A stretch of DNA of 64,000 nucleotides from Paragorgia papillata (taxonomy: Eukaryota; Cnidaria; Anthozoa; Scleralcyonacea; Coralliidae), in assembly GCA_035771165.1 (NCBI GenBank), contig JAWNZC010000471.1, positions 703,501-767,500 on the forward strand. Direction: 5' to 3'. Made by a program: the position numbers and the translations under genes. Positions 61,144 through 64,000 of the stretch are shown here, piece by piece. The notes beneath the pieces are model-generated. The model had not been told where the DNA came from, searched no databases, and saw only the letters and a list, made by a program, of their open reading frames with translations. How positions within the stretch are numbered: the stretch's first letter is position 1; each line of letters starts with the position of its first letter.

Positions 61144-64000
61144 TGCAAGGCCTGGCTATATATGTCTCACTTGTGGTCGGACGGGGACTTCTGTTTTCGG
61201 GCTCTCTACGTTGTTGTCATGTGTTTGCACGGTGCCGTGGCCGTGAAGCTGTGTTCTTGCCTATATGTCACCTCGCTCCGATTTAATACAACAGATTGTT
61301 CACTAAGCTATTTGCTGGATTACTTGATTGACATCTGAGGAAAGAGATGTTTAAAGAGTGTCTACCTTAGTTTATTAAAGCTAAAACAAAGCAACTGAAA
61401 GCTTTTTTATCCCGGAGACAACACCCTGAGAAGTGACACAATTAGCGAACTCTCCGCCCATTTGCCATCGGCAGCAGCGACGCCAACAGTATAAATATCT
61501 ATCTCGGCCAGATCTTCTCGGGGGGATAGGGGGGACGCGATTTGCGCGCGGGGCCAACACAAACCACGGTGCGGTTGCCGTTAAGTTCGCATTTAGCTCG
61601 AGTTAAAAAGGTGTCGATTTGCATAATGGATCTGAAATCATTATGCGCGAGGAATTCAATTATCCGTTAACAGGCAAGCGAAGAAGGTGCAAATTTGCCA
61701 ACGACCTTGCCAGCCTGTGGCGCACCCATGTTTTTTTGTGACGGGCCTGTCGCATTTAATTGAAGGCCCTAAGAAAAACAAGACCTTTGATAATACAGTC
61801 AATTAGAGCTTCCATTAAGTAATGTTTAAACGCAGTGGCGTCGGCCGGAACATATTTTCCAAACTCCAATGTGCTTAGGCAATTCAAAGGCCACTTTAAA
61901 CTTTCAGTTGCAAGAGGCTCCTTGACTGATGGGCTTCCGCTGATAACATCTTAACTTTGCGTTGCCAAGGGTCCAACCTCCAAGTTACATACTTGAAACT
62001 CATTAAATGTGTCTAATGGCGACTAACGAAAACAGCCCACCTTTGCGAGAAAAATCAACGGACAAGATCGTATTTCAGTTTGGGCATGTTGTTGAAAGGG
62101 GGAGGAGGAGAGATGAAGTTTCCTGGGCAGTGTCCCACACGGCTACGGGGTGGTCGTCGTGCCGATTGCACGTTTGTTGCCGTTTCCACTCCTCCGTGGT
62201 CTTTTCCGTTCCCGTTCTTGCGCGCGAGTCTGTTACGCCGATGCATGCTTTTTGTCCGTTTTCGTCGCTGTTGCGACTGGCTAAGTTGGTTGGAGTTTTT
62301 GGCAAGGTTATCTGCGTGAGTATATATTACTCTCATTAAGTCGTTTCGCGTGCCCTTGTTAAAATCATATATCGTCGGTCTGTCATTACCAACTCTATGT
62401 TTGTACGTCATTATATCGCATTAAAATGGAACGATATTGCCTAATTATTGAGGGAATTATAGAGCCTATACTCCCATTGCAACATATTCGCATGTCTAAC
62501 CAGGCTCGTTCAATTATATAGTTCAGTCAGGCCGGAGAAATCCCCGAATTTTGAAAACGAATTGACGAAGGCGATATACGTATTCTCTCTCAACACAATA
62601 GCCTTTAATTTTTTAATACCGTACGAATGCCTAAATCTGCAACAGTTTTTGTCTATTAGAATCATAATAACATCAACTCGGAAACTGTTTATAATGCCTG
62701 CATATTATATCCAGGAAGCAGAAACGCTTGACTGTTTTTATAGTTATAGTATAAACGGAATTCTCAAATCTTTAAATGTATGATTCAAGGTTTTGTAGTT
62801 AAAAGAGTATACTCTCTTCGCCCTGTTTCTTTGATAATCGTATTTCATCTTTTCACTTCTATTTCCGTATTTACTAACTTAGGGCTAAATTTCGCATTTT
62901 AATCTATTTTTTATCCCAATAATAACATGATCTATTTTGAACAGTTGTGTTGCGACAAAACCGTATCCAAAACGCATTGAATCGTGTATATTTAATACGT
63001 AATCATTCTATTTCTAATTTGTCTAAATGAGGAGAGTGTATATTCTAAGTTGTACTTCCTATGTACAAAATTACGAGGTTTCCGCGATATATGCGGTTGC
63101 TTGCATGTTATGAGAGCCTACAGTCATATCACACAATAAACAGATATTATTTTAACAAAGCTGCGTAAACCATTTGGACGCCAGATGTTTTGCTTGCAAA
63201 GAACAAGGCCAGCTTGAGAAAAAGACGTATTTCAACCAACCGTGTCTATAGCAAACCATCACACCATTATCGTTCTTGTTTCGTCCCTTTTTACGTAGCA
63301 TTTGATCCGAGTACAGATATAGATGAGCGTGTGCAACTAATGCATTCTTTCATCAATTAATGGGCAATTAATCAACTGACAACGGATTTGATGGCGTGAT
63401 AACTCGCTAAATAAAAATACGCTTTTCTTTTAAGCCAAAACTTCAATGTCACAGGCCACCCATTGTCGCGTAACATATGTTGCGATAAAAATATACTCGA
63501 GTTTTTATATGTATGTGTATACGGTCGGGTAAAACAACAACTATTTTGATATATATGTTTTTCAAGCTTTCAGCCGAGAATCCGTTGACGAGGAAACCGC
63601 TCTGTTGATGTCGTCAAAAGCATACTCGCTTGTTTCCTCTTTTCCTTAAATATATATATATATAGCTGTTCCCCCATTTTCCATTCCCACGAAGACCCAA
63701 TTTCAACACTTTTCGCAGATATAAATCATAGAAGTTTAAGATCTATGGCCGGCACATCCGTAAAAGATAGTATCTACAGTAATTGTCGAAATGCGTGCAT
63801 TACGGAAGAAAAAGAATGCACGTATAGAGCATTTTAGTATATTGAAAATATATTCAGAATTTCCTCCGGCGGCAAGTGTTTTTTTATGTGTTTTTTTCCC
63901 TAGTATATATACGTAGATGTTTAAATACAACTCGATTCTGAAGAGCAAAGGATGCTAAATTAAACGTATATACAAGGTTTTGATGTTTGAAATTGGCTTA
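61144..64000. other. Upstream region of the homeobox gene
   Basis: No exon was recognised. 61430-62330 is visibly richer in CG dinucleotides (for instance GCGATTTGCGCGCGGGGCC near 61540) than the AT-rich DNA around it and may hold the promoter or 5' UTR exons. 62400-64000 is AT-rich with a short (TA)n tract at 63650-63664. Confidence 0.45.

Noticed and set aside
62055..62411. 118-codon minus-strand frame upstream of the homeobox gene
   Set aside because: It has no domain, no splice partner and unusual composition. It probably reflects the CG-richer DNA.

Overview
The window is nuclear DNA from an animal with spliced, intron-rich genes and a very heavy load of small DNA transposons, tRNA-derived SINEs and satellites. 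A full PHF12 orthologue (PHD-PHD-FHA), an NK-like homeobox gene and an adhesion-type GPCR end mark it as metazoan. The compact coding exons, AT-rich introns and dense MITE load fit a cnidarian (anthozoan such as a coral or sea anemone) best, but no taxon-specific marker is visible, so this is an inference.

Layout. 1-286 holds the 3' end of a 7TM (secretin/adhesion class) receptor on the + strand. 2129-6076 (- strand) holds five exons of a serine/threonine dehydratase gene. Its splice sites and phases are intact, but the second half of the enzyme cannot be found before the receptor gene. 6077-6942 is a head-to-head promoter region shared with the main gene. 6943-33146 (+ strand) is PHF12, a scaffold subunit of Sin3/HDAC-type chromatin complexes. 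I joined 16 exons in consistent phase into a 975-residue protein with two PHD fingers, the conserved Sin3/MRG15-binding stretch, a long Ser/Thr-rich exon and a C-terminal FHA-like domain. One intron uses a GC-AG splice pair. The introns are packed with MITEs, SINEs and satellites.

33147-55400 is a repeat-dominated desert: an 18-bp minisatellite, mariner-type debris with a helix-turn-helix transposase fragment, hAT-type MITEs with perfect 8-bp target duplications, a 790-bp tandem duplication, and arrays of roughly 160-190-bp units carrying a CTGATGA...GAAACGTC core that resembles a hammerhead ribozyme. 55996-61143 (- strand) is a two-exon homeobox gene of the NKL group (BARX/BSX-like, 216 residues) with a decayed partial copy of its last coding segment just downstream. 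61144-64000 is non-coding as far as I can see, with a CpG-richer stretch next to the homeobox start.

The genes are unrelated in function. The most interesting material is in the repeats: several unrelated terminal-inverted-repeat elements carry internal short palindromic or satellite arrays, and the hammerhead-like arrays resemble retrozymes or Penelope-type terminal repeats. No CRISPR, operon, rRNA or certain functional tRNA is present. All exon boundaries were read by eye from GT/AG sites and phase; no alignment or expression data were available.
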